Shown piece by piece: positions 40,171-49,885 of a DNA stretch of 64,000 bases. Each line of letters begins with the position of its first letter. The first letter of the stretch is position 1. Origin of the DNA: Leishmania donovani (taxonomy: Eukaryota; Euglenozoa; Kinetoplastea; Trypanosomatida; Trypanosomatidae); assembly GCF_000227135.1 (NCBI RefSeq), contig NC_018258.1, positions 1,407,224 to 1,471,223 of the forward strand, read 5' to 3'. The position numbers and the translations under genes are program-made. The notes under the pieces are model-generated. The model did no database searches and was not told the origin of the DNA. It saw nothing but the letters and a program-made list of their open reading frames with translations.

Positions 40171-40859
40171 GGACGGCACAGACGTTGCTATGCGTTGAGC
40201 ACGCGTGAGACGAGCCGGGAAAAGGACACCGCCGAAGAAGAGTACAGGGGGGAGAGTGAACGCGAGGGAAGAGACAGAGAACGGATGGCAGCACCTCATC
40301 GGACCGTTGCTGGTTGCTAGGCAGCCGGCAGTCGACGCACGCTCTAGATGCATGATTTCTCGCAAGCGCCTGCAGCAATGGAAAAGGTTTATTGTGAGGG
40401 GTTTCCCCTACGGATCAATCTCTTCTCCGTTGCCTGATGCACCTCTCACCCCTCTCTTTGTCCGCCCACGCGAGCACCGCCATCGCTTCAACACACCCGA
40501 CAGCTGTGGCACTGAACGTCGTGTCACACGCCGCATGCATGTGGGGCGGGAGAGAGGAGCGGCACCTTTGTGTGCCTCTCTACAGCATCCATGGAAGGTC
40601 TCTCTCCCCCTGAGCGCGCAGCCAGCTAAACGCAAACACAATCTACCACTCAGTCTGCGATGCACCGCCTGTGCAGCTCCTCAAGCATTCCGATTAGAGA
40701 CTAGTAGCCCCATGAACGAACCGCTACGTTGACTTCAAAGCCGTAGTTCCCCACCGCCTACTCTTGCTTCAACACTGTTGCCTCCTGCGCTGCGGCTCCC
40801 TCCGAGGCGGTCGCGCGCTAGTCCCTTCGTCTGCGAACGGATGAGAACCGGCACGCCTT
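40171..40859. other. Intergenic region upstream of the cyclase gene
   Basis: 689 bases. The minus strand just upstream of 40170 has CT-rich stretches suitable for trans-splicing. No gene seen. Confidence 0.55.
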
Positions 40860-41614
40860 TTAGCCCCACTGCCGCCTTTGGCACATGCGTACCCGGCAAC
40901 TGAAGTTTGCGTCTCGCGAATCAGCGTACGCCTCGCGAATCGCCTCGGCGCTGCTGAGAAGCGCCGCATGAGGGTGAGTGGGGGGGGGGGGCTCGTAGGC
41001 AACGCCGCTCTTGCTCTCCAGCAGCACCACAAGCTCATCCGCAGGGAGCCGGAGATCCGCGTGCTTGCGATGCTGCCTCATCGCCACGAAATGCTCAAGA
41101 CACCCCGAAACACAGCCCGCAGAAAAAAATCGCCTGTGCTTGACGGACGCAACGCCCCAAAACAGGCTGCGTTGATGCGGAGCGAGCACAGGGAGACGCG
41201 TATAGACGGTGGATCTGGTTCTGGAACGACGGGTACTTGCAGCCGGCGATGATCGCCGGCTCCCAGTCCAGTGCGCCGTGAGACAGGGGCGACTGCCTCC
41301 GTTAGGTGTCTGCAGAGCACTCGCTTCGGGCGGCCGCGTGACATGCGCCCATGACGTGTTGATGCACACGCCGCCCGCAGACCGAGAGGAGCGTGCGACA
41401 CCGCGAAGGACGGATGGCGGCCACCGTCAATTCTGCGCCAAAGTGCGCCTTCGCGGCGCCGCAGCATCATCAGAGGGAACCGCCCACTGGGCTCAAGGCC
41501 GAGCGCAGCACCGATGAACAAGCGCGGCGTCACATTAAGCGCCTCGTCCACAAGCGAGGTGGGGCACTTGTTGCACTGTCGCTGTGTGTGCTCATTCAGC
41601 TTCCCACGCGACAT
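40860..41614 (-). pseudogene. Possible protein-coding relic, family unknown
   Basis: Two overlapping minus-strand frames (41078-41614 and 40860-41369) are longer and less repetitive than typical intergenic frames here. The third frame also has a protein-like stretch, DWEPAIIAGCKYPSFQNQI (about 41215-41275). Alternation of plausible segments between frames suggests a decayed gene. I recognise no family and there is no clean start. It may be ordinary intergenic sequence. Confidence 0.25.
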
Positions 41615-43277
41615 ACACCTTTACGGGGCTGTAGAGAATGCTCGCCGCACATCGTTGCTGGTCCCTGGCACAGTAGCCGACAGAGGCGTCTATCACGCGC
41701 GCCTCTCTAGACGCATTCGGCTTCGCACAGCTGTGACAGCTTCTCTGGTCAGTCCCGAAAAAAGTGTGCAGCTATAAGGCGAAAACACGACCACGGAAAA
41801 CAAGGCTGGCAAGAAAAATAGAGAAGTGGCGGCCAGCGCAGTCACCCTTGGGCAGACGCAAGCTGTTCTCCGGAGTGCGGCGCCACCACCACGACACGAG
41901 GAGACGCGGGAAGGAGAGCAAAGCAATCTATGTGTGGCAATACTGCAGATGGGAAAACGGGATGGAGGGGGGGGCCGTGCTGTATACGCGTGAGCTTGTT
42001 GTGCCACAGTGCATCAGATAAACGTCTGTGGTGGGTGGGTAGTGAAGAGCACAGCTGACGGTGCCGCGCACGCGAGTGGCCGTCTCACATACGGGACGGT
42101 GTGGGGAGCCAAACGCCAACAGCACATGAGACACACCCGCAATGCAGCGTACAGTACCTTTTTTTGCTCTGCATTTGTGCCACACAATCCAAAGACAAGC
42201 CCTCCACCAGTAGTGGGGGTTTCGAGCGAGAAAAGAGGACCAAGAAAGGAACGCGAGAACGCCCAGGCACCGCTCCATCGGCATCGCCACGTTTGAGACG
42301 CTCTGAAGGTGTGCGTGCACACGCACACACACACACACAGTGCGAGAGTGAAACAGATACCCGCAGAATGGAAAGACCAGGGTCCCTCTGCAGAGATGAG
42401 AATCGGGGCAAACAAAAAAAAAATCAAGGGAATGGCGATGGCCCAAACAAGGTGACAAGAAACACTAAAAAAAAAACGAAACCTCCAGACAGAATGAACG
42501 ACAGACATCGCTGCGTACAGAAACGCTGCTAATAAGAGGTGGGGGACCAGGAAGAGGCGGGCGGAAAGGCGGGCAAACACAAGAAAAAACGTTAGAGGGC
42601 GTCTGAATCTGTCGAGGCCACGGTGCACAAGATCCACAGACACAGACACACCACCCATGCAGAGGCAATTACGGAAATGATCCAGCGTTATGCCTGCAGG
42701 CGCATAACAGAGAGCCCACACAAGTACACATCAGGACACAAACTACGGAGCGCAGAGGAGCGACGCTCAATACATGACAAGGAGTCCTCCTCCTCCCCAT
42801 GGCACGCACGACGATACTTTTCAGTGCCCACATAGCACACAAAGAAAAGCAAAGAACGCGGCGAGGACAAGTTGAAGGCGCGCACGCCTCAATGCAGCGC
42901 GCAGAGGAGGAAATTACATGCAGCGAGACAATGGAAACGCAGCAGGAGCACAGGCGTGCCTTTTCTCGTGCGGCAGTACCAGGTGCACGCAAAGGCCCGC
43001 ACACAAGCCACTTACACCCATTCAGATGCACACAAGAGCATCGAGGGCTGTTGGCAGGCACGAAAAAAAGCAAAGTCCGGATTCCCATCTCTCCTGCCAA
43101 GCCCCGCTTTTCCAGCTAGCGAGATGAAGCGCTTCGGTAGTGCTACTCACCGCCACGGCCAACACCTACACACAACACATTCAATCTGTCTTCACGTTGT
43201 TGGGGGAAAAAAGGGCGAGGGGCAGACTCCCACGCACGAAGTCGACGTCCTCTATGATACGCGTACCCATACCTCAT
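41615..43277. other. Intergenic region downstream of LIT copy A
   Basis: About 1.66 kb without a convincing gene. A minus-strand frame at 42014-42721 is hydrophobic only because it translates T-rich, GT-repeat DNA. CA repeat at 42324-42339. Probably the long 3' UTR of the transporter mRNA. Confidence 0.55.
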
Positions 43278-43433
43278 CAAGCCCTGAGAAACACGCGCCA
43301 ACCAACACAGAGGGCAGAAGCAAAGGGCTGCTGTCGTTGTCGAGTGTCACGCACTCACCAATGAGCACGCGACGCAGAGGCTGAAGAAAACAGCAGGCAC
43401 ACCGCGATACTCTGATCCGACGGGCAGCGGCGC
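43278..43433 (-). repeat. Repeated 3' flank of the LIT genes
   Basis: The 156 bases after the stop of copy A match 47312-47467 after copy B and 47892-48047 after copy C, essentially base for base by eye. Homology stops abruptly at 43278; beyond it copy A has unique sequence. This marks one end of the duplicated or converted unit. Confidence 0.85.
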
Positions 43434-44804
43434 CTACAGCCAGTTGCCCACAAGCGCCATCAGCCCCATACCCACCCACAGAGACACAAACAGCATGATC
43501 TTCTTCACCGTGCGGTGCCCCTGCTCATCGCAGCAGTAGTGCTTCACATCGGCCACAAAGTCACCAAGCAGCAGCGTGAAGGCGAGGTACAGCAGGATGC
43601 CGCCGCACAGCGTGTCCAGTACAGCAACAACAGTGGCGAAGCANNNNNNNNNNNNNNNNNNNNNNNNNNNNNNNNNNNNNNNNNNNNNNNNNNNNNNNNN
43701 NNNNNNNNNNNNNNNNNNNNNNNNNNNNNNNNNNNNNNNNNNNNNNNNNNNNNNNNNNNNNNNNNNNNNNNNNNNNNNNNNNNNNNNNNNNNNNNNNNNN
43801 NNNNNNNNNNNNNNNNNNNNNNNNNNNNNNNNNNNNNNNNNNNNNNNNNNNNNNNNNNNNNNNNNNNNNNNNNNNNNNNNNNNNNNNNNNNNNNNNNNNN
43901 NNNNNNNNNNNNNNNNNNNNNNNNNNNNNNNNNNNNNNNNNNNNNNNNNNNNNNNNNNNNNNNNNNNNNNNNNNNNNNNNNNNNNNNNNNNNNNNNNNNN
44001 NNNNNNNNNNNNNNNNNNNNNNNNNNNNNNNNNNNNNNNNNNNNNNNNNNNNNNNNNNNNNNNNNNNNNNNNNNNNNNNNNNNNNNNNNNNNNNNNNNNN
44101 NNNNNNNNNNNNNNNNNNNNNNNNNNNNNNNNNNNNNNNNNNNNNNNNNNNNNNNNNNNNNNNNNNNNNNNNNNNNNNNNNNNNNNNNNNNNNNNNNNNN
44201 NNNNNNNNNNNNNNNNNNNNNNNNNNNNNNNNNNNNNNNNNNNNNNNNNNNNNNNNNNNNNNNNNNNNNNNNNNNNNNNNNNNNNNNNNNNNNNNNNNNN
44301 NNNNNNNNNNNNNNNNNNNNNNNNNNNNNNNNNNNNNNNNNNNNNNNNNNNNNNNNNNNNNNNNNNNNNNNNNNNNNNNNNNNNNNNNNNNNNNNNNNNN
44401 NNNNNNNNNNNNNNNNNNNNNNNNNNNNNNNNNNNNNNNNNNNAATCCTCCGAGAAAGCCTCGGCGCCCTCGAAGATCAGGTGAATCGTCGACACAGACA
44501 GCAGCACGCCCGTTGCAGCGGACTTCGCCACGGAGAACACATACGGGTATCTCACGAGAGAAGGGATGCACTTGCCGAGAATCGGAATCGCAGTGCCGAG
44601 GAGCGACACGAAGAGAATCAGGAACAGCGCGCCGACATGCAGGCCAAGTGAGTAGGCCCCGGTGAAGCCCCTGCACAGCGAGTGCTCTGTCTCTCCAACG
44701 TTGGCAGTGCTCGAGCCGTCGGCGTTGAGCGGCGCAGACACACGATACCCGAGCGCCATCAGGTACCTTGTGCTCGCCTCCACGCTCAGTTTCGCCGTCT
44801 CCAT
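43434..44804 (-). CDS. LIT1: LIT iron/zinc transporter, copy A, interrupted by an 800-base gap
   Basis: ZIP-family ferrous iron transporter of the plasma membrane. Known sequence covers residues 1 to about 120 and about 363 to 432 of the 432-residue protein; 43644-44443 is N. The 5' part is identical to copy C by eye. The 3' part differs at residue 403 (Glu here, Gly in B and C) and at base 43643 next to the gap. If the gene is full length, the gap should be 728 bases, so the N run is probably an estimate. Upstream sequence from 44807 differs completely from that of copy D, so this is a true second locus with its own 5' UTR. Whether it is intact cannot be seen. Confidence 0.88.
   Translation of the reverse strand: METAKLSVEASTRYLMALGYRVSAPLNADGSSTANVGETEHSLCRGFTGAYSLGLHVGALFLILFVSLLGTAIPILGKCIPSLVRYPYVFSVAKSAATGVLLSVSTIHLIFEGAEAFSEDXXXXXXXXXXXXXXXXXXXXXXXXXXXXXXXXXXXXXXXXXXXXXXXXXXXXXXXXXXXXXXXXXXXXXXXXXXXXXXXXXXXXXXXXXXXXXXXXXXXXXXXXXXXXXXXXXXXXXXXXXXXXXXXXXXXXXXXXXXXXXXXXXXXXXXXXXXXXXXXXXXXXXXXXXXXXXXXXXXXXXXXXXXXXXXXXXXXXXXXXXXXXXXXXXXXXXXXXXXXXXXXXXXXXXXXXXXXXXXXXXXXXXXXXXXXXXXXXXXXXXXXXXXXCFATVVAVLDTLCGGILLYLAFTLLLGDFVADVKHYCCDEQGHRTVKKIMLFVSLWVGMGLMALVGNWL
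43644..44443. other. Assembly gap (800 N) inside LIT copy A
   Basis: Unsequenced. It is 72 bases longer than the missing part of a normal LIT gene would be, assuming the gene is complete. Confidence 0.99.
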
Positions 44805-47271
44805 GGTTGCTGAAACGGTAGCTGTGGAGGTGTGGCACTGGAAAAAGCTGAAGCGGGCTAGAGAGGGAGGTGCGGTGAGCTAACTGAACGGCTTCGGCGG
44901 CGGGATGGATGCAAGTGTACACTACAGCGTTGGTGCGTCGGCGATGGAAAGGTAGGGTGATGATCGTGAGTGAGAGAAACAGAAAGCACCAAAGACGTAT
45001 GAGACTCAGGTGATCCCAAAGCTATTACACATCATCGAAGGTGCGCACGACAAGCGTGTAACGACCTGTGCGTGGCGGCGGGTCGCTTCCGCAGCATAGC
45101 CGGCTAGCAAATCGCAAGATGGCGGCTCTTGATTGCTCTCCGTTGGCTCTCGCGCACCGCAGAGCGTTACAACGGTGTCGCAGGGTCGGCAAATCGGCAT
45201 ATAGAAGAGCAAAATCTGTATACTTAACGTAATATGTCATGAGTGAAACACCCATAGCAGTGGGCTCAGCACTACTCAGCAGCCTCCACGGGATGCACCG
45301 TCGGCTGCCACATCTCAAATGCCCGTCAGCACCCACACACACATACACATACGCACGCACGCACACCTACAGAGTCGCACGGCAGCAGCACCAGTCGCGG
45401 AGAGCGCATCAGAGGTTGAGCAAAGAATAACGGTCTTGTCTTGCATTTGGGCGTGTGCCCTCAGCGTCAGCGATCCATTAGTGTCTCATCATGCCGGCTC
45501 TAGCAAACACAGATATACACATACGCACGAACGCACGCACACCTACAGAGTCGCACTTCTGCGGCGCCGCAGCGCACCAATCCTTCACAGACGCTGGACT
45601 CTTGATAGGCATGAGAGGAGTCGACAGCAACGACTAATCAGGGAGAGAAAGGTGGAAAAGAGGTCTGAAAGTAGCGAGGGCGACGTGGAGGCGCTGTAAT
45701 GTGCCATACCAAGAGAGGCACTTTATGTGCCAGGGCTCAGGAAGATGCACAGTCACCGGGCGGCTGCGCACAGTGACGGTATTCTGATAGAGATGCGCGT
45801 CTGCATATGCGCAGCAGCACCACATGGAGTAGCACACTCTGCTTCACCGGCTTCAAGCCATGGCGAAGTCCACCAAAAGAGTGGCGTAGGCTGATCAAAC
45901 CTTCGCACGGTTTTGTGTCGCTTTTTCATTGTTTGACGCTGCCTCGAATGCCTGCATCCAAAGTCGGCCGAACGTGCGTGCTGCACGATCCGGTCCACCT
46001 TCGAAGCTGGTCTGAGGATGGGGAGGGAAATCACGAAGATGCACACAAACAGAAGTAGGCGGGGGAGGCGGGGGCAGTTGCATAGAAGGAGGTCACACCC
46101 ACACACGGTACAATTGTCCGTTATGGAGACGCTCGTTTTACAGAATGCAAGCACTTCTTCGTTGCAGCCTTTTCTCTCGTATTCATCGTCCTCGTGTCCC
46201 CGCAGTGGATGGCGGCGAGCACCTCTGACACACACGCGTGGAAAGGGTGCGGAGGAAAAGACACACAAGTTGTTCATCTTTGTAGAAAAGTTGTTAGACT
46301 GAATCGAGTGACAAGAGACAAATAGGGGGAGGGTGACACACAATACGCGAGCGATACGGAAGGAAACAAGGGCACCACGACACAGGCTAAGAAAACGAGG
46401 GGGGAAGGCGGAGGGTAGAGGGGAACACACACGAAACGGACGAATCGGGCAGAGACACCGTCCTTCTCTCTTCCTCACATGCGCGCATATAGAGACACAC
46501 GCACACGCTAGCACACGGAGTCTAGAGCCACGTCTCTCATTTCGCTGCATCACCCAATGAAGAGAGAAGGCAAAGCAAAAGAAGAAACAACGAAACGGAG
46601 GTGGCGATTTGTTGTTGTGCCTTCGCGCACAGGCTCCCGGAGCGTCCGCGTACGTGGGTGCGGGACACGCCGTGTGTGTGTATACGCATTTCCCGTGAGT
46701 GCGTGAGTAACACACACGCACACACGCAGAATAGTGATCGGAAACATACAACAGCGAACATCGCAGACCGCGTAGAGCATGCTGCAGGGGGCTCGGACCT
46801 CTCATGCCAAGCACATACACACCAAAAAGGGACCGGAAAACAAAAAGATTAACGGAGCACATGCGCTCTCATTGACATCGAAGACACACAATCGAATGAA
46901 AAGGCGAAAACACCTCAGCCCTTCCTCCCTCACCGCCAGCCCATGGCCCCACTACCTTTAGCACTAACGACTGCGACCTCCAGGAAATGCACGACAGGCG
47001 CACACTTGCCGGACAGCAGACTGGCAGATGTGCGTCTGTGTCGGTGCCTGCCAAGCAGAAGAGAGGAACGGGATCGAGAGCACACCAAGGACCTGCAACG
47101 GGGGAGGCAGGAAGAAGAAGAGATCGAATACGCACTTACAGAAAAACAGGAAGAGTCAGTGAAGTGGACTGCGCATCCAAAACTGATGTTCTCTAGCTGC
47201 TGTCCCCTGAAGGGGTTGGGCTACGTAAGCTATGGGGGAGTAAGCCTTCTCCGCTTTCGGGCCTCTCGGTC
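44805..47271. other. Intergenic region between LIT copies A and B
   Basis: About 2.5 kb. Possible trans-splice acceptors for copy A are the AGs at 44838-44839 and 44858-44859, each after a CT-rich run. A pair of imperfect direct repeats lies at 45342-45380 and 45514-45556. A 369-codon minus-strand frame (45753-46862) translates CA/GT-rich DNA into Cys/Arg/His-rich sequence with no domain and is not called. Confidence 0.6.
45342..45556. repeat. Imperfect direct repeat pair, ~38-42 bases
   Basis: A unit with ACACATACGCACG and ending CACCTACAGAGTCGCAC occurs at about 45342-45380 and again at 45514-45556, the second with a 4-base CA-type insertion. The pair lies in the leader-side region upstream of LIT copy A. 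Confidence 0.7.
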
Positions 47272-47467
47272 ACGCCAGCGGCAATGTCGTCAATCAACAT
47301 CACGTCAGACACAAGCCCTGAGAAACACGCGCCAACCAACACAGAGGGCAGAAGCAAAGGGCTGCTGTCGTTGTCGAGTGTCACGCACTCACCAATGAGC
47401 ACGCGACGCAGAGGCTGAAGAAAACAGCAGGCACACCGCGATACTCTGATCCGACGGGCAGCGGCGC
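47272..47467 (-). repeat. 3' flank of LIT copy B, repeated after the gap
   Basis: Identical by eye to 47852-48047. Together with the coding part it forms a 481-base identity between the sequence before the gap (47272-47752) and after it (47852-48332). Confidence 0.9.
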
Positions 47468-47752
47468 CTACAGCCAGTTGCCCACAAGCGCCATCAGCCC
47501 CATACCCACCCACAGAGACACAAACAGCATGATCTTCTTCACCGTGCGGTGCCCCTGCCCATCGCAGCAGTAGTGCTTCACATCGGCCACAAAGTCACCA
47601 AGCAGCAGCGTGAAGGCGAGGTACAGCAGGATGCCGCCGCACAGCGTGTCCAGTACAGCAACAACAGTGGCGAAGCCGCTGCCGGACATCGCAGACGGCG
47701 ACACGGACACGGCAATCGCGGCAGCTGCCATGCCAGCTGGCGCGCTGAGGGA
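47468..47752 (-). CDS. LIT1: LIT iron transporter, copy B, 3' fragment ending at a gap
   Basis: Encodes about residues 339-432 of LIT, identical to copy C by eye, with stop at 47468-47470. It has no 5' part: a 99-base N run follows and the sequence beyond it restarts in the 3' flank of the next copy. It may be the same gene as copy C, duplicated because two contig ends were not merged. Confidence 0.85.
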   Translation of the reverse strand, partial: SLSAPAGMAAAAIAVSVSPSAMSGSGFATVVAVLDTLCGGILLYLAFTLLLGDFVADVKHYCCDGQGHRTVKKIMLFVSLWVGMGLMALVGNWL

Positions 47753-47851
47753 NNNNNNNNNNNNNNNNNNNNNNNNNNNNNNNNNNNNNNNNNNNNNNNN
47801 NNNNNNNNNNNNNNNNNNNNNNNNNNNNNNNNNNNNNNNNNNNNNNNNNNN
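47753..47851. other. Assembly gap (99 N), probably artificial
   Basis: The 481 bases to the left equal the 481 bases to the right, so the flanking contigs may overlap rather than being separated. Confidence 0.95.
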
Positions 47852-48047
47852 ACGCCAGCGGCAATGTCGTCAATCAACATCACGTCAGACACAAGCCCTG
47901 AGAAACACGCGCCAACCAACACAGAGGGCAGAAGCAAAGGGCTGCTGTCGTTGTCGAGTGTCACGCACTCACCAATGAGCACGCGACGCAGAGGCTGAAG
48001 AAAACAGCAGGCACACCGCGATACTCTGATCCGACGGGCAGCGGCGC

Positions 48048-49346
48048 CTACAGCCAGTTGCCCACAAGCGCCATCAGCCCCATACCCACCCACAGAGACA
48101 CAAACAGCATGATCTTCTTCACCGTGCGGTGCCCCTGCCCATCGCAGCAGTAGTGCTTCACATCGGCCACAAAGTCACCAAGCAGCAGCGTGAAGGCGAG
48201 GTACAGCAGGATGCCGCCGCACAGCGTGTCCAGTACAGCAACAACAGTGGCGAAGCCGCTGCCGGACATCGCAGACGGCGACACGGACACGGCAATCGCG
48301 GCAGCTGCCATGCCAGCTGGCGCGCTGAGGGAGAACACAAGGGCAAGAACAACATCCAGGGTGGCCGAAAACTTGGCGTCCACGAGACGCGACCCAACCG
48401 CCATGCCCTCGAACAGCTGGTGAAACACAAGCGCCACAAGCAGCGGCTTCAGCTCACTGTCTTTCTTGAGCCCGACATCCAGGCCCACAAACACGCTGTG
48501 CAGCGTCACACCGAACTCCATGCACACGGCGGAGATCACGCAGCGGAGGTAACCCATGTCCCGTGGTGGCGCCACTGACAGATGTTGGTGCCCGTGAGCA
48601 GCGGGCTCATCGCAGTGATGGTGTTGCACCGGGTGCTCCGGCGACAGCGCCACCAGCGGCACCTCACAATCATCCAACGCAGCGACGGGCACCGTCGTCT
48701 GTGCACCGCTCTTCAAACTCGTGCTCTTACGTTCATCGGCCAAAGGCCCATCCGCCGGTGCTAGGCCCGAGGTGACGCCGGCGTCCACATCAGGGGAGAG
48801 CCCGCAGCACTCGCCGTCGCCCTTGCTTTCCGCCTTGGCCGCCTCTGCCTCTCTCTTCAGCTTGGCCTTCATCCAGCGCTCAGCGATGTCCGCCAGCTGC
48901 ATGTCCAGCGCCTGCATCAGCAGCACAGCAATCAGGGCAAGCAAGAAGTACAGCGGCCCGTAACTCTTCAGCACGGCAGGGATGCAATCCTCCGAGAAAG
49001 CCTCGGCGCCCTCGAAGATCAGGTGAATCGTCGACACAGACAGCAGCACGCCCGTTGCAGCGGACTTCGCCACGGAGAACACATACGGGTATCTCACGAG
49101 AGAAGGGATGCACTTGCCGAGAATCGGAATCGCAGTGCCGAGGAGCGACACGAAGAGAATCAGGAACAGCGCGCCGACATGCAGGCCAAGTGAGTAGGCC
49201 CCGGTGAAGCCCCTGCACAGCGAGTGCTCTGTCTCTCCAACGTTGGCAGTGCTCGAGCCGTCGGCGTTGAGCGGCGCAGACACACGATACCCGAGCGCCA
49301 TCAGGTACCTTGTGCTCGCCTCCACGCTCAGTTTCGCCGTCTCCAT
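48048..49346 (-). CDS. LIT1: LIT iron transporter, complete copy C
   Basis: A complete 432-residue ZIP-family metal transporter, the length of Leishmania LIT1. LIT1 imports ferrous iron from the parasitophorous vacuole and is induced by iron starvation (established for L. amazonensis). Predicted membrane helices: about 52-75, 88-110, 131-152, 269-291, 301-322, 330-355, 368-390 and 411-430. Candidate metal ligands: His108 in helix 2, HSVFVGLDVG (His283) and HQLFEGMAVG (His309), the paired ZIP signatures. The cytoplasmic loop (153-268) has a His-rich stretch, QHHHCDEPAAHGHQH (241-255), suited to metal sensing. The reading frame is clean and the Met is at the position shared by copies A and D. 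Confidence 0.96.
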   Translation of the reverse strand: METAKLSVEASTRYLMALGYRVSAPLNADGSSTANVGETEHSLCRGFTGAYSLGLHVGALFLILFVSLLGTAIPILGKCIPSLVRYPYVFSVAKSAATGVLLSVSTIHLIFEGAEAFSEDCIPAVLKSYGPLYFLLALIAVLLMQALDMQLADIAERWMKAKLKREAEAAKAESKGDGECCGLSPDVDAGVTSGLAPADGPLADERKSTSLKSGAQTTVPVAALDDCEVPLVALSPEHPVQHHHCDEPAAHGHQHLSVAPPRDMGYLRCVISAVCMEFGVTLHSVFVGLDVGLKKDSELKPLLVALVFHQLFEGMAVGSRLVDAKFSATLDVVLALVFSLSAPAGMAAAAIAVSVSPSAMSGSGFATVVAVLDTLCGGILLYLAFTLLLGDFVADVKHYCCDGQGHRTVKKIMLFVSLWVGMGLMALVGNWL

Positions 49347-49350
49347 GGTT

Positions 49351-49449
49351 NNNNNNNNNNNNNNNNNNNNNNNNNNNNNNNNNNNNNNNNNNNNNNNNNN
49401 NNNNNNNNNNNNNNNNNNNNNNNNNNNNNNNNNNNNNNNNNNNNNNNNN
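49351..49449. other. Assembly gap (99 N), probably artificial
   Basis: The 337 bases left of the gap (49014-49350) equal the 337 bases right of it (49450-49786), so the contigs may simply overlap. Confidence 0.95.
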
Positions 49450-49782
49450 GAAGATCAGGTGAATCGTCGACACAGACAGCAGCACGCCCGTTGCAGCGGA
49501 CTTCGCCACGGAGAACACATACGGGTATCTCACGAGAGAAGGGATGCACTTGCCGAGAATCGGAATCGCAGTGCCGAGGAGCGACACGAAGAGAATCAGG
49601 AACAGCGCGCCGACATGCAGGCCAAGTGAGTAGGCCCCGGTGAAGCCCCTGCACAGCGAGTGCTCTGTCTCTCCAACGTTGGCAGTGCTCGAGCCGTCGG
49701 CGTTGAGCGGCGCAGACACACGATACCCGAGCGCCATCAGGTACCTTGTGCTCGCCTCCACGCTCAGTTTCGCCGTCTCCAT
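49450..49782 (-). CDS. LIT1: LIT iron transporter, copy D, 5' fragment
   Basis: Encodes residues 1-111, identical by eye to copies A and C, and runs into a gap. Its Met is at 49780-49782. Upstream sequence from 49787 is unique and carries CT-rich tracts. It is either the first gene of a tandem array or merely the 5' end of copy C separated by a false gap. Confidence 0.85.
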
Positions 49783-49863
49783 GGTTTGAGGTGGAAGGAG
49801 GGTGGTGGGCGGAAAAGTGGTGCTTCTGGTAAAACAAGAAAGAGGGGGATGGAGGATGAAAGG

Positions 49864-49885
49864 CTGCGTGCGGAAGAGAAGGAAA
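49864..49885 (-). promoter_or_regulatory. LIT1: Predicted spliced-leader acceptor of LIT copy D
   Basis: On the minus strand a CTTTCCTTCTCTTCC tract is followed by GCACGCAG, with AG at 49864-49865, giving a leader of about 81 bases. A second usable AG is at 49826-49827 after CTTTCTTGTTTT. Iron-dependent control of LIT mRNA is likely to lie in the UTRs. Confidence 0.45.

Noticed and set aside
42014..42721. 235-codon hydrophobic minus-strand frame, possibly a membrane protein
   Set aside because: Hydrophobicity comes from T-rich and GT-repeat DNA (CVCVCVC stretches); adjacent frames are equally open.
45753..46862. 369-codon minus-strand frame between LIT copies A and B
   Set aside because: Composition (Cys, Arg, His, Thr) follows CA/GT repeats; no domain or protein-like start. 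Kept as UTR or intergenic sequence.
47468..49782. Four-gene tandem LIT array taken at face value
   Set aside because: The exact overlaps on both sides of the two 99-base gaps allow a single gene; copy number is left open.
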